A program made the position numbers and the translations under genes. A stretch of 64,000 bases of DNA from Desulfuromonas sp. CSMB_57 (GTDB taxonomy: Bacteria; Desulfobacterota; Desulfuromonadia; Desulfuromonadales; Syntrophotaleaceae), in assembly GCF_020194955.2 (NCBI RefSeq), contig NZ_JAFCIY020000006.1, forward strand, positions 216,723 through 280,722, in the 5' to 3' direction. The notes below the pieces were generated by a model. It was not told the DNA's origin. It did no database searches and saw nothing but the letters and a program-made list of their open reading frames with translations. The stretch's first letter is position 1. Every line of letters starts with the position of its first letter. Below, piece by piece: positions 51,888 to 60,496 of the stretch.

Positions 51888-52598
51888 ATGATCCGTGAAA
51901 TAGTGAAAATCGACGAAGAGAAATGCAACGGTTGCGGTCTGTGCGTACCGGCCTGCGCGGAAGGCGCCATCCAGATTATCGACGGCAAGGCCCGCCTGGT
52001 GGCGGACAATCTGTGCGACGGCCTGGGCGCCTGTCTGGGGCACTGCCCCCAGGATGCCATCACCATCGAACGTCGCAATGCGGATCATTTCGATGAAGAG
52101 CAGGTGGCCGCCCACCTCAAGACCAACGCCGCGCCGGCGGCCCGGCCCCGCGCCGCCCATGGCGGTTGTCCCTCGGCCCGCCTGCACCACCTGGAACCGC
52201 CGGCGACCCAGGAGGACACCGGCGGCAGCCGTCAGTCGCATCTCGGCCATTGGCCCGTGCAACTGCAGTTGGTACCGCCCACGGCTCCCTTCCTGGCGAA
52301 CGCGGATCTCTTGCTGGCGGCCGACTGCGCACCCTTCGCCTACGCCGATTTTCACCGGGATATTCTGCAGGGCAAAACTCTGCTCATCGGCTGTCCGAAA
52401 CTGGATGACGGCCAGGCTTACCTGAACCGCCTGACCGCCATCGTGCAGCAAAACCATATCCGGCGCCTGACCGTGGTGCGCATGGAAGTGCCCTGCTGCG
52501 CCGGCCTGGTCTCCCTGGCCCAGCAGGCAGTGGCTGCCAGTGGCAAGGATATTCCCGTGGAAACCATCACCATCGGTATCCGCGGCGACCTTAAATAA
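51888..52598 (+). CDS. ferredoxin-like 4Fe-4S protein with C-terminal cysteine domain
   Basis: 236 residues. A full 4Fe-4S motif (Cys13, 16, 19, 23 in CNGCGLCVPAC) is followed by a reduced second motif, CDGLGACLGHCP (Cys43, 49, 53), which lacks one regular cysteine. A Pro/His-rich linker (about 82-125) leads to a domain with DLLLAADCAPFAYADFHRD, LLIGCPKLDDGQAYLNRL and RMEVPCCAGLVSLA, whose Cys residues could hold another cofactor. Members with this layout are common in anaerobes and uncharacterised; electron transfer is the safe inference. GCGGGAG-type ribosome site upstream. Confidence 0.8.
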   Translation: MIREIVKIDEEKCNGCGLCVPACAEGAIQIIDGKARLVADNLCDGLGACLGHCPQDAITIERRNADHFDEEQVAAHLKTNAAPAARPRAAHGGCPSARLHHLEPPATQEDTGGSRQSHLGHWPVQLQLVPPTAPFLANADLLLAADCAPFAYADFHRDILQGKTLLIGCPKLDDGQAYLNRLTAIVQQNHIRRLTVVRMEVPCCAGLVSLAQQAVAASGKDIPVETITIGIRGDLK

Positions 52599-52627
52599 TC
52601 GACGCCCCGACACATCCCGTTCCCCAC

Positions 52628-52653
52628 GGCAGCCCGGACCGTTCCGGGCTGCC
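52628..52653 (+). terminator. hairpin after the ferredoxin-like gene
   Basis: Perfect 11-bp stem GGCAGCCCGGA / TCCGGGCTGCC with a 4-base loop, 30 bases after the stop, followed by GGTCGGTTATT. The weak T-tract makes termination likely but incomplete. Confidence 0.6.
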
Positions 52654-52695
52654 GGTCGGTTATTCCGCCTGAAACAATCATCAGCCCCCGTGCCG

Positions 52696-52723
52696 TTGGC
52701 AAGCGCCTGAAATCCGATAAAAT
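52696..52723 (+). promoter_or_regulatory. promoter for the 84-residue hypothetical gene
   Basis: TTGGCA (52696-52701), 16 bases, TAAAAT (52718-52723); each box has one mismatch to consensus. The leader is about 85 bases. Confidence 0.55.
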
Positions 52724-52812
52724 AAAATCAAGGCTTCATACTGACCGGGACACTCCATCCGACCCATGTCCACTGGGGCCTGTTCCTCACTGCATACAAA
52801 GGAGGTCCGGCT

Positions 52813-53067
52813 ATGAAAGGACTGATCATCAAAAACCTGACCCATTGGTGCGACCGTTGGTCGGCGGATCTGGCGGCCCATCTCCATATTCTGGACGCCA
52901 GTTATGATGTCCTGATTTTTGATGAACGGCACTCTGAAGAGGAAATCCTGGCCCACCTCCAGGATGCGCCGACGGAACTCTACCACCTCATCGAGGTGGT
53001 GCCCGCGCCGGAGGACTGTTGCGATCTAATGGCGGATTCGGGGCTTTGTTACCGCAGAGTGCCTTGA
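52813..53067 (+). CDS. small hypothetical protein, 84 residues
   Basis: Acidic soluble protein that begins KGLIIKNLTHWCDRWSADLAAHLHIL and contains DVLIFDERHSEEEILAHL and HLIEVVPAPEDCCDLM. No transmembrane segment; four cysteines but no recognisable cluster motif. It has its own promoter and AAAGGAGG ribosome site, which supports it as a real gene. Family not recognised. Confidence 0.65.
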   Translation: MKGLIIKNLTHWCDRWSADLAAHLHILDASYDVLIFDERHSEEEILAHLQDAPTELYHLIEVVPAPEDCCDLMADSGLCYRRVP

Positions 53068-53075
53068 GCAAAGGC

Positions 53076-53115
53076 AAAAAAAGGCACGTTGATCAGGAGG
53101 TTGAATCAACGTGCC
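53076..53115 (-). terminator. terminator of the DUF3135 gene
   Basis: Minus strand: perfect 11-bp stem GGCACGTTGAT / ATCAACGTGCC with an 11-base loop, followed by seven T. It also lies just after the convergent 84-residue gene, where the plus strand has no T-run. Confidence 0.8.
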
Positions 53116-53263
53116 AAAAGAAGGAGTTGGATGTTCTGTATGTTTGAAGTCTACCTGTGATCATTGCAGCGGGCTACGTGGCACCTCGTAAAAACCAACC
53201 GGCACTGCAACATTACGCTGCTGTGTATTTGAACACCTGCAGGCCAGGATCTTTGCATTCAGG

Positions 53264-53614
53264 TCAATGCCGTCGAGAAGATTTACGAAATTCCAACACC
53301 CTGGCAGTTTTCACCCGTCCACTTCTTTGCTCCAGGCAACTCTGAGGATCGTGCAACACCCTGTCGAATTCCATGAACTGGTCCCAGAACATATCGAACA
53401 TGGCATGCATGCGCGCCACGGGGTCGTGATACTTTCGCAGTTTCATTTCGATCTGAAACTGCAATCCACGCGCCCGTTGTCGATATTCCTCCGGAAATTC
53501 CTCGATGGTGGTACGAATCCATTCTTCCCGCAAAGCCTCGAAACGCTCGGGATCCTGTTGATAAAGTCCGATCAACTCGTCAATGCGGAATTCCGTCGGC
53601 TTTTTGTTCGTCAA
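53264..53614 (-). CDS. DUF3135 family protein
   Basis: 116 residues, starting at TTG 53614, 8 bases after GGGAGG; no ATG or GTG fits. Helical and charged: TEFRIDELIGLYQQDPERFEALREEWI (about 6-32), then RARGLQFQIEMKLRKYHDPVARMHAMFDMFWDQF (about 46-79), which is the DUF3135 hallmark. The family is of unknown function in gamma- and delta-proteobacteria. It ends at a good terminator. Confidence 0.75.
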   Translation of the reverse strand: MTNKKPTEFRIDELIGLYQQDPERFEALREEWIRTTIEEFPEEYRQRARGLQFQIEMKLRKYHDPVARMHAMFDMFWDQFMEFDRVLHDPQSCLEQRSGRVKTARVLEFRKSSRRH

Positions 53615-53740
53615 TACCCCCACCTCCCTTCCTGCTTCAAGTCTACCATCGACCAAAGCAGATATCAGCCACGGAAGGAGAGATTTACAAGGCCTGCTGC
53701 ATGAGGTGCCGGCGAGTCTGAGAGGCACTGGGGGATTGTG

Positions 53741-54523
53741 TTAGGGACCGGGGTTTTCTCGCAGAAATTCGCGGACCTGGTGGTGAAAGGCTAGCGGTTG
53801 GTCGGCATGCAGCCAATGGCCGGCACCGGCCAGAGTCACCATGCGGCAGCGGGGAAAAATTTTACCCAGGGACTCCAATTCGGCCGGCGGCAGATAGTCG
53901 GAATGCTCGCCGCGCAAAAACAGGGTCGGAACCTCGACCGGCCTTTCAATGGGCAAAGCCTCCAGGATTTGGTCGTAATTGCGCCGCAGGACCGGAAGGT
54001 TGAAGCGCCATTGCAGTCGGCCTTCTGGTGACAATTGGAGGTTTTTCAGCAGAAAGCCGCGCAGGTTGGGGTCGGGCAGGCGCTCTCGAAGCCAGCGATC
54101 CGCGGCGCCTCGATTCTCCATGGAATCCAGGGGCAACGCCTGCAGGAGAGCAAAAATCCCATCATGCCGAGGCGGGTTCGGACCGGGGCCGATGTCGGCC
54201 ACCAGCAGTTGGTCGATGCGCTCCGAGTAATGGGCGGCAAAAAGCATGGCGGTCTTCCCGCCCATGGAATGTCCAAGCAGGTGCACCCGGTCCAATAGGC
54301 GGTCATCCAGGAATTTTTCCAGGTCTTCAACCATGGCCCGGTAATCAAAAACCGGACTGTGCGGCGACTGCCCATGATTGCGCTGATCGACGCTGAAAAC
54401 CTGAAACTCGCCGGAGAGTCGTTGCGCCATCCAGCGCCAGTTGTCGAGGCTGCCGAACAGGCCGTGAAGAACAACCAGTGGAATGCCTTCGCCCTGCACT
54501 TCCCAGTTCAGGGCCAGTTTCAT
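53741..54523 (-). CDS. alpha/beta-fold esterase (YbfF-like)
   Basis: 260 residues from ATG 54523, overlapping the lipB stop (ATGA). LHGLFGSLDNWRWMAQRLS (about 18-36) is the oxyanion region, GHSMGGKTAMLFAAHY (about 86-101) the nucleophile elbow with Ser, an Asp follows in LFLRGEHSDYLP (near 205) and the His in GAGHWLHADQP (near 235). Substrate unknown. Coupling to lipB suggests a common transcript rather than a proven role in lipoate metabolism. Confidence 0.88.
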   Translation of the reverse strand: MKLALNWEVQGEGIPLVVLHGLFGSLDNWRWMAQRLSGEFQVFSVDQRNHGQSPHSPVFDYRAMVEDLEKFLDDRLLDRVHLLGHSMGGKTAMLFAAHYSERIDQLLVADIGPGPNPPRHDGIFALLQALPLDSMENRGAADRWLRERLPDPNLRGFLLKNLQLSPEGRLQWRFNLPVLRRNYDQILEALPIERPVEVPTLFLRGEHSDYLPPAELESLGKIFPRCRMVTLAGAGHWLHADQPLAFHHQVREFLRENPGP

Positions 54524-55176
54524 AACGACGGGTCCGAAGCGAATACGCCCTCCGCCAGCGGCAGCCATTCCGGCAGCAGCCTTTGGAAGATCCCGGCAAC
54601 GATACCCTTGACTTCCGGCATGGGCAGGTGCCGCTTTGTCAGTCCCTCCAGGGAGACCATAGGACAATCCTGGATGCCGCAAGGATGGATACGCTGAAAG
54701 CCCGCCAAGTCGATGGAAACATTCAGGGCAAAACCGTGCATGGTGACCCAGCGCCGCGCCCCCGCCCCGATGGAGGCCAATTTTCCCTGGGCCGTCCATA
54801 CCCCGGTAAGACCAGCCTCGCGCCAGGCGTCGACGCCAAAATGGGCGGCCGTTTGGATCAGCACCTCTTCAAGAAACCGCAAATAATGATGCAGATCCCG
54901 CCCCCGGCGACCCAGGTTCAGCAGCGGGTAGCCGACCAACTGGCCTGGTGCATGATAGGTGATGTCGCCACCCCGGTTGATGCGCACCACCTCGATGGAT
55001 TCATCCAGGACATTTTCCAGGTGACCGCCGCGTCCCACGGTGTAGACCGGCGGGTGCTCCAGCAGCAGCAGCGTTTCCTCCGACCGGCCCGCCGCGATGC
55101 GGGCAACGAGATCCTCCTGCAGAGCCAAGGCCAGACCATAGCCGATCGTTCCCAAATCCTGGACCTTCAATTCCAC
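54520..55176 (-). CDS. lipB: lipoyl(octanoyl) transferase
   Basis: Transfers octanoate from acyl carrier protein to lipoyl domains, the step before LipA. The 218 residues begin at GTG 55176 (GGAG upstream). HPPVYTVGRGGHLENVL (about 42-58), RGGDITYHAPGQLVGYPLL (about 68-86) with the substrate-binding face and GLTGVWTAQGKLASIGAGARRWVTMHG (about 124-150) with the catalytic Lys are present; the acyl-enzyme Cys is in IHPCGIQDCPM near 171. It supplies AcoC, whose operon lies immediately upstream beyond a terminator. Confidence 0.94.
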   Translation of the reverse strand: MELKVQDLGTIGYGLALALQEDLVARIAAGRSEETLLLLEHPPVYTVGRGGHLENVLDESIEVVRINRGGDITYHAPGQLVGYPLLNLGRRGRDLHHYLRFLEEVLIQTAAHFGVDAWREAGLTGVWTAQGKLASIGAGARRWVTMHGFALNVSIDLAGFQRIHPCGIQDCPMVSLEGLTKRHLPMPEVKGIVAGIFQRLLPEWLPLAEGVFASDPSL

Positions 55177-55211
55177 GGCGCACTCCGGAAGCTTTTAAAT
55201 CAACTTAGAAC

Positions 55212-55253
55212 AAAAAAGCCCGGGTGGGAGGCTAGGAGGGTCCTCCCACCCGG
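55212..55253 (-). terminator. strong intrinsic terminator of the aco operon
   Basis: Minus strand: 12-bp perfect stem CCGGGTGGGAGG / CCTCCCACCCGG, 10-base loop, then GCTTTTTTG. It separates lpdA from lipB. Confidence 0.9.
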
Positions 55254-55305
55254 AAACAGGGTCTCGCAGATACTTAACCCTGGTAAAAGGTGAAGGTGCT
55301 TGTTC

Positions 55306-55374
55306 GACGGCGGGCTGCAACGCGATTGCCGGGGAGGAAGAAGCAATTTTTGTGTGGTGCAGCAGCCCGCCGTC
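55306..55374. repeat. 13-bp perfect inverted repeat downstream of lpdA
   Basis: GACGGCGGGCTGC (55306-55318) and GCAGCCCGCCGTC (55362-55374) enclose 43 bases. It is independent of the terminator 50 bases further on and lies within the 243-base gap between lpdA and lipB. It could form a very stable RNA stem at the 3' end of the aco transcript. Confidence 0.7.
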
Positions 55375-55419
55375 AACCCTATGGCACGGAACCCGTCGAT
55401 CCCGCAGGATAGGCGAATC

Positions 55420-56832
55420 TCAGCAATGTACCGCGGCCTTGTCCACGTCCAGAGCCGCCTCCTTGAGGGCTTCGGCCAGGGTCGGATGCCCGTGGAACAT
55501 GGCGCCGATATCGTGGGCGGTACCGCCGTAGCTCATTACCGCCACGGCTTCGGCAATCATGTCCGAAGCGCGCGGACCGAAGATGTGCACGCCCAGCACC
55601 TGACCGGTGTCGGCATGGGCCAGCACCTTGACGAAGCCCTCGGTCTCGGCCATGGCCCGAGCCCGGCCGTTGGCCATGAAGTTGAATTTGCCGGTTTTGA
55701 CGGGCACCCCCGCCTCCTTGAGCTGTTCCTCCGTCTGGCCGACGGAAGCCATCTCCGGCCAGGTGTAGCAGACCCCGGGGATGGTCTCGTAATGCACCTG
55801 GGAGTTCTTTCCCACCAGGCGTTCAACGAACACCACCGCCTCCTCCGACGCCTTGTGCGCCAGCATGGGGCCGGGAATCAAATCGCCGATTGCGTAGACG
55901 CCCGGCACGGTGGTGGCGTAGTTTTCATCCACCCGGATGCAGCCCCGCTCGTCGAGTTGGACGCCGATTTCTTCCAGACCCAGGTTGTCGGTGTTGGGCT
56001 TGCGTCCGGCGGACAGCAGCACCTTGTCGCAGGTGATTTCCTGGACCTTGTCCCCCTTGGCCAGAGTGATGCGCGCCTGACCGTTGCTCACCTCGATGCC
56101 CTGAACGGTGGTTCCCAGATGAAAGGCCATGCCCTGCTTTTTCAGGGATCGGGTCAGAGCCTGGACCGCCTCCCCGTCCGATTTGGGCAGCATGACCGGC
56201 AGCATTTCAACCACCGTCACTTTGGCACCGAGACGCAGCCAGACGGAACCCAGTTCCAGGCCGATATAGCCCGCGCCGATGACCACCAGATGTTCCGGCA
56301 CCGCCGGCAGACACAGCGCCCCGGCATTGTCGATGATGACCTCGCCGTCCACGTCCAGGCCGGGAATTCGGGCCACCTTGCCGCCCGTCGCCAGCAGCAC
56401 CTGCTTGCCGCGCACCACGCCGGCATCCTTGCCTTCCACCTGCACCTGCTGCAGGCCGTCGCTGCCGGCGCCCATCAGTTTGCCGCGACCCTTGAGCCAG
56501 GTCACCTTGTTTTTCTTGAACAGGTAGGCGATGCCGCCGGTAAGGTCGCTGACCACTCCTGCCTTGCGCTCCATCATGCGCGCCAGATTCAGTTTCGGCG
56601 GCGCAATCTCGATGCCGTGCAGGTCGAACTTGTCCCGAGCCAGCGCGAAGTGTTCGCTGGAATCCAGCAGGGCCTTGCTGGGGATGCAGCCCTCGTTCAG
56701 GCAGACCCCGCCCAGGGTCGGGCGATTTTCCACCACGGCCACCTTGAGTCCCAACTGGGAGGCGCGGATCGCTCCGACATAACCGCCGGGGCCGGCACCC
56801 AGAATCACCAGATCAAAAACGTCTTCAGCCAT
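55420..56832 (-). CDS. lpdA: dihydrolipoyl dehydrogenase (E3 of acetoin dehydrogenase)
   Basis: Re-oxidises dihydrolipoyl-AcoC with NAD. The 470 residues show the FAD site VILGAGPGGYVGAIRASQLG (8-27), the redox disulfide in GGVCLNEGCIPSKALL (about 41-56), the NAD site VVIGAGYIGLELGSVWLRLG (about 180-199) and the C-terminal dimer motif GHPTLAEALKEAALD with the catalytic His. Known as acoL in characterised acetoin clusters. It is the last gene before the terminator. Confidence 0.95.
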   Translation of the reverse strand: MAEDVFDLVILGAGPGGYVGAIRASQLGLKVAVVENRPTLGGVCLNEGCIPSKALLDSSEHFALARDKFDLHGIEIAPPKLNLARMMERKAGVVSDLTGGIAYLFKKNKVTWLKGRGKLMGAGSDGLQQVQVEGKDAGVVRGKQVLLATGGKVARIPGLDVDGEVIIDNAGALCLPAVPEHLVVIGAGYIGLELGSVWLRLGAKVTVVEMLPVMLPKSDGEAVQALTRSLKKQGMAFHLGTTVQGIEVSNGQARITLAKGDKVQEITCDKVLLSAGRKPNTDNLGLEEIGVQLDERGCIRVDENYATTVPGVYAIGDLIPGPMLAHKASEEAVVFVERLVGKNSQVHYETIPGVCYTWPEMASVGQTEEQLKEAGVPVKTGKFNFMANGRARAMAETEGFVKVLAHADTGQVLGVHIFGPRASDMIAEAVAVMSYGGTAHDIGAMFHGHPTLAEALKEAALDVDKAAVHC

Positions 56833-56890
56833 TTATCTTCTCCTTATGGTGCAAAAACCGAGGTTTTTGTCGAAAAGCAACTGTGCCGTA

Positions 56891-56998
56891 CAGGGTCTCG
56901 GGGCGCCCGCGCCGAGGGTGTCTGGCGCCCGGATGGCGCCGGCCAAGCCCCTGGGATGGGTTCATGCGGCCCGCGGCGTGGGCGGCACGGGACCCTGC
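56891..56998. repeat. intergenic inverted repeat lipA-lpdA, related to the acoX-thiE gap
   Basis: CAGGGTCTCG (56891-56900) is the near-perfect complement of CGGGACCCTG (56988-56997). The second half, GTGGGCGGCACGGGACCCTGC (56979-56999 region, given here only as a motif of two boxes GTGGGCGGC and GGGACCCTGC), recurs with few changes at 62701-62721. Nothing coding is seen in this 203-base gap. Confidence 0.55.
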
Positions 56999-57035
56999 AC
57001 ACCGCTGCAGAATAGATTACGCCGAAACTTGGGTG

Positions 57036-57962
57036 TTACTGCAGCACCTCGCGGGCCTGCAGGTCGGCATGATAGGAAGAACGCACCAAGGGCCCGGAAG
57101 CGACTTGGGCAAAGCCCATGGCCAGGCCTTCTTCCCGGAATTTGTCGAACTGTTCAGGTGTCACGTAGCGGCGCACCGGCAGATGATGGCGGCTGGGGCG
57201 CAGGTATTGGCCCACCGTCAGCATGTCGCAGCCATGGGCGCGCAGATCACGCATCACCGTCAGAATTTCTTCGTCCGTTTCACCGAGGCCGACCATCAGA
57301 CCGGACTTGGTGGGGATTCCCGGAAAACGCGCCTTGAACCGCTGCAGCAACTGCAGCGACTCACCGTAGCGCGCGCCGGGACGCGCCTCGCCATACAGGC
57401 GGGGCACCGTTTCCAGGTTGTGGTTGAACACGTCCGGCAGGTTGCCGGCCAGGCCCTCGAAGGCCGCCTCGACATGTCCGCGAAAATCCGGCACCAGGAT
57501 TTCGATCTTGACACCGCTGCCGGTGGCCCGGATGGCGCCGATACAGCGTGCAAAGTGCCCGGCGCCGCCATCGGGAAGATCGTCACGGTTGACGGAGGTG
57601 ATCACCACATACCGTAACTGCATGGCCTGGATGGCCGCCGCCAGATGCTCCGGTTCCTGCTCGTCCAGGGGCGCGGGACGACCATGGGCGACGTCGCAGA
57701 ACGGACAGCGACGCGTGCAGATATCCCCCATGATCATGAAGGTGGCGGTGCCGCGCTGGAAGCATTCGCCCAGGTTCGGGCAATTGGCTTCCTCACAGAC
57801 GGTATGCAGGCTGTGGTTGCGCAGAATGCCTGTCAACTCCCGCACCTCGGGCGCCGCCGGCGCCTTGGCCTTGATCCAGGCCGGTTTGGCGAGAATTTGA
57901 TCGATGTCCATGCAACTTCGAGCCGTTTTGGCGCCACCGCGCTTTTTTTCCATCAGTGCCAT
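57036..57962 (-). CDS. lipA: lipoyl synthase
   Basis: Radical SAM enzyme that inserts two sulfurs into octanoyl domains. The start at ATG 57962 (308 residues) is preceded by AGGGAG; an ATG six codons upstream lacks one. Auxiliary cluster motif [12 protein letters not shown] (about 56-67), radical SAM motif [10 protein letters not shown] (about 82-91) and the C-terminal RSSYHA Ser ligand (about 294-299) are all present. Its location in the aco operon ensures lipoylation of AcoC. Confidence 0.96.
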   Translation of the reverse strand: MALMEKKRGGAKTARSCMDIDQILAKPAWIKAKAPAAPEVRELTGILRNHSLHTVCEEANCPNLGECFQRGTATFMIMGDICTRRCPFCDVAHGRPAPLDEQEPEHLAAAIQAMQLRYVVITSVNRDDLPDGGAGHFARCIGAIRATGSGVKIEILVPDFRGHVEAAFEGLAGNLPDVFNHNLETVPRLYGEARPGARYGESLQLLQRFKARFPGIPTKSGLMVGLGETDEEILTVMRDLRAHGCDMLTVGQYLRPSRHHLPVRRYVTPEQFDKFREEGLAMGFAQVASGPLVRSSYHADLQAREVLQ

Positions 57963-58009
57963 GACTGGCTCCCTGTTCATGCTGATTTGCCAACCGGCGG
58001 ATTTGTGCC

Positions 58010-58041
58010 GGCCCTCCGAGGGCGCTCGCCCCCGGAGGGCC
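58010..58041 (-). other. hairpin between acoC and lipA
   Basis: GGCCCTCCG and CGGAGGGCC form a 9-bp stem in the 117-base gap. No T-run follows, so a processing or stabilising hairpin is more likely than a terminator; it could set a lower level for lipA and lpdA than for acoABC. Confidence 0.5.
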
Positions 58042-58079
58042 TACTTACACCCGGATGCCGGCTCCGGGCTGTTCCATTC

Positions 58080-59447
58080 TCAACCCTGCAGTTCCGCCGG
58101 GTTTTCCAGCAGGCGCTTCAGTTCCACCAGATATTGGGCGGAATACAATCCATCCACCACCCGGTGGTCGGCTACCAGGGTTACCTTCATGGTTGAGGCA
58201 GGGACCATGTTGCCGTCCTTCACGACCACTTCTTCCTTGATACCGCCTACGGCCAGGATCGCCGTCATTCCCGGGGGTACCAGAGCCACGAACTGGTCGA
58301 CCCCGAGCATCCCCAGGTTGGAGATGGCGAAGTTGCCCCCGGCCATCTCCGTCGGGCCGCAGGTCCCGGCCTTGACCTTGTCGATCAGGGCCCGGGAACT
58401 GCCGGCCACCTCTTCCAGACTGAGGTCCTGACAGCCTTTGACAACCGGCATCATCAGGCCGTCGTCGAGGCCGACGGCCACGGCGATATTCACCTCGGGG
58501 TTCAAGATGTATTCCTTGTTGCCCAGGGTGGCGTTGACCATCGGATACTTCTCGATGGCCTTGGCGCAGGCTTTCACCACCATGTCGTTCATGGACACGG
58601 TCTTGCAGGCGGCCTTGAGATCGTTCCGGAACTGCTTGGCGGCACCCATGTCGATAGCCATGGTGACCGGGAACTGAGGAACCGTCCAGGAGTTGGTCAC
58701 CGTACTGGAAATCGCGGCACGCATGGCCGTCATGGGCTTGCTGGCCGGCTTTGCCGGAGCTGCGGAAGGGATTGTTTCCGCAGTTTCCGGTTCGGTAGCG
58801 GGAGCCGCCGCGCCGCTGCGTCGGGCAAGAAAGGCATCGATATCGGCATCGGAAACCGAGGCCTCGGCGATGATACCGATCAGGGCCTGCACCGGATACA
58901 CTTCGCCCTCCTCGCCGATCTTGCGGCGCAGAATGCCGCTGACCGTACTTTCCACCGCCTGGGCGATCTTGTCCGTCTCGACTTCCATGATCTCGGTGCC
59001 GGGTTCCACTTCATCGCCTTCGTCGAGCATCCAGGAAGCAATCGTCCCTTCTTCCATGGTCAGGCCCCACTTGGGCATGGTCAGTTCATGGATCCCGGCG
59101 GGAGCCGAGACGGCCTCAGGGGAAGATTCCTCTGCACCCTCATTTTCCTCACCGCCATAAGCGGCCAGAAAGGCATCGATCTCTTCGTCAGGCACATCGG
59201 CGCCGGCAATCACGCCAATCAGGGCCTGCACCGGATAGACTTCCCCTTCTTCACCGATCTTGCGGCGCAGCACGCCGCTGACCGTGCATTCCACCGGCTG
59301 GGCGATCTTGTCCGTCTCGACCTCCAGCATCTCGGTGCCGGGCTCCACCTCGTCCCCCTCCTCGATGAGCCAGGAGGCGATGGTCCCTTCTTCCATGGTC
59401 AACCCCCACTTGGGCATGGTGAGGGCGATGATCCTTGCTTCACTCAT
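58080..59447 (-). CDS. acoC: acetoin dehydrogenase E2, dihydrolipoamide acetyltransferase with two lipoyl domains
   Basis: Transfers the acetyl group from acetoin cleavage to CoA. From ATG 59447 it has 455 residues. Two nearly identical lipoyl domains occupy about 8-95 and 121-208; Lys47 and Lys160 (ETDKIA) are the lipoylation sites. An Ala/Pro/Glu linker (about 209-236) leads directly to the catalytic domain (about 237-455) with the HRVVDG motif near 425. I see no peripheral subunit-binding domain between them. It starts 5 bases after acoB. Pyruvate dehydrogenase E2 is the alternative, excluded by acoX and context. Confidence 0.93.
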   Translation of the reverse strand: MSEARIIALTMPKWGLTMEEGTIASWLIEEGDEVEPGTEMLEVETDKIAQPVECTVSGVLRRKIGEEGEVYPVQALIGVIAGADVPDEEIDAFLAAYGGEENEGAEESSPEAVSAPAGIHELTMPKWGLTMEEGTIASWMLDEGDEVEPGTEIMEVETDKIAQAVESTVSGILRRKIGEEGEVYPVQALIGIIAEASVSDADIDAFLARRSGAAAPATEPETAETIPSAAPAKPASKPMTAMRAAISSTVTNSWTVPQFPVTMAIDMGAAKQFRNDLKAACKTVSMNDMVVKACAKAIEKYPMVNATLGNKEYILNPEVNIAVAVGLDDGLMMPVVKGCQDLSLEEVAGSSRALIDKVKAGTCGPTEMAGGNFAISNLGMLGVDQFVALVPPGMTAILAVGGIKEEVVVKDGNMVPASTMKVTLVADHRVVDGLYSAQYLVELKRLLENPAELQG

Positions 59448-59452
59448 GATGA

Positions 59453-60457
59453 TTACTCCAGGGTTTTGCGTACAGCTGCCTGCACCTTGGCGGCGTTGGG
59501 AATATACTCGGCTTCCAGGTTGGCGGCAAAAGGTACCGGCACGAAGGGCGGCGTGACCATCTGCGGCGCCGCTTTCAGGGAGCGGAACAGGTCCTGGGCC
59601 ACCATGCCGACGATATCCGTCGCGAAGCCGCAACGATCGTTGTCCTCATCCACCACCACCAGGCGACCGGTTTTCTCAACGCTGGAGAAAATGGTGTCCT
59701 TGTCCAAGGGCGAGATGGTGCGCGGATCGATGATGGTGCACTCGATGCCTTCCTTGGCCAGGGCCTTGGCCGCCTGGGTGGCCACCTGCACCATGCGCGC
59801 CAGGGCGACGATGGTCACGTCCTTGCCTTCCTGAACCACATTCGCCTTACCCAGAGGGATGGTATAGTGCTCTTCCGGAACCTCGCCCTTCATGGTGTAG
59901 AGGGCCTTGTGCTCGAAGAAGACGCAGGGATCGTCATCCTGAATGCAGGCCGCCAGCAACCCTTTGGCGTCATAGGGGTTGGAGGGGATGATGCTCTTCA
60001 GGCCCGGCACATGGGCGAACATGGAATAGGGACTCTGGGAATGCTGGGCGGCGGCGCTGAAACCGGCGCCGATCATGGTGCGGATGGTGACCGGGGTCAC
60101 GGCCTTGCCGCCGAACATGTAGCGGAACTTGGCCGCCTGGTTGTACAGCTGGTCGAAGCACACTCCCAAAAAGTCGGAGAACATCAGTTCCCCGATGGCG
60201 CGCATGCCGCAAGCCGAAGCGCCGACGGCGGCGCCGATGTAGGCGGACTCGGAAATGGGGGTATCGATTACCCGATCGGGAAACTTGGGATAGATCCCCT
60301 TGGTAACGCCGAGCACGCCGCCCCAGGCATCGCGCTCCTGGTCGGTACCGGCGGCGCCGGCCACATCCAGGCCGAGGAGGATGACGGACTCGTCGCGCGC
60401 CATCTCCAGGCATATGGCTTCGTTGATTGCGTCCTTGAACATGATCTTTCTAGCCAT
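59453..60457 (-). CDS. acoB: acetoin dehydrogenase E1 beta subunit
   Basis: 334 residues from ATG 60457, with AAAGGA 8 bases upstream. The transketolase-type pyrimidine domain starts ARKIMFKDAINEAICLEMARDES, with DTPISESAYIGAAVGASACG (about 65-84) containing the TPP-activating Glu; the C-terminal domain holds SVEKTGRLVVVDEDNDRCGFATDIVGMVA (about 261-289). Pairs with AcoA, 39 bases upstream, in an alpha2beta2 E1 that cleaves acetoin to acetaldehyde and enzyme-bound hydroxyethyl-TPP. Confidence 0.94.
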   Translation of the reverse strand: MARKIMFKDAINEAICLEMARDESVILLGLDVAGAAGTDQERDAWGGVLGVTKGIYPKFPDRVIDTPISESAYIGAAVGASACGMRAIGELMFSDFLGVCFDQLYNQAAKFRYMFGGKAVTPVTIRTMIGAGFSAAAQHSQSPYSMFAHVPGLKSIIPSNPYDAKGLLAACIQDDDPCVFFEHKALYTMKGEVPEEHYTIPLGKANVVQEGKDVTIVALARMVQVATQAAKALAKEGIECTIIDPRTISPLDKDTIFSSVEKTGRLVVVDEDNDRCGFATDIVGMVAQDLFRSLKAAPQMVTPPFVPVPFAANLEAEYIPNAAKVQAAVRKTLE

Positions 60458-60496
60458 CGTTTTATTCCTTTCTATACCCTGAATCGTCACAAGGGG

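Noticed and set aside
53116..53263. Tiny open frame after a GGAG at about 53120
   Set aside because: Fewer than ten codons; no support as a gene.
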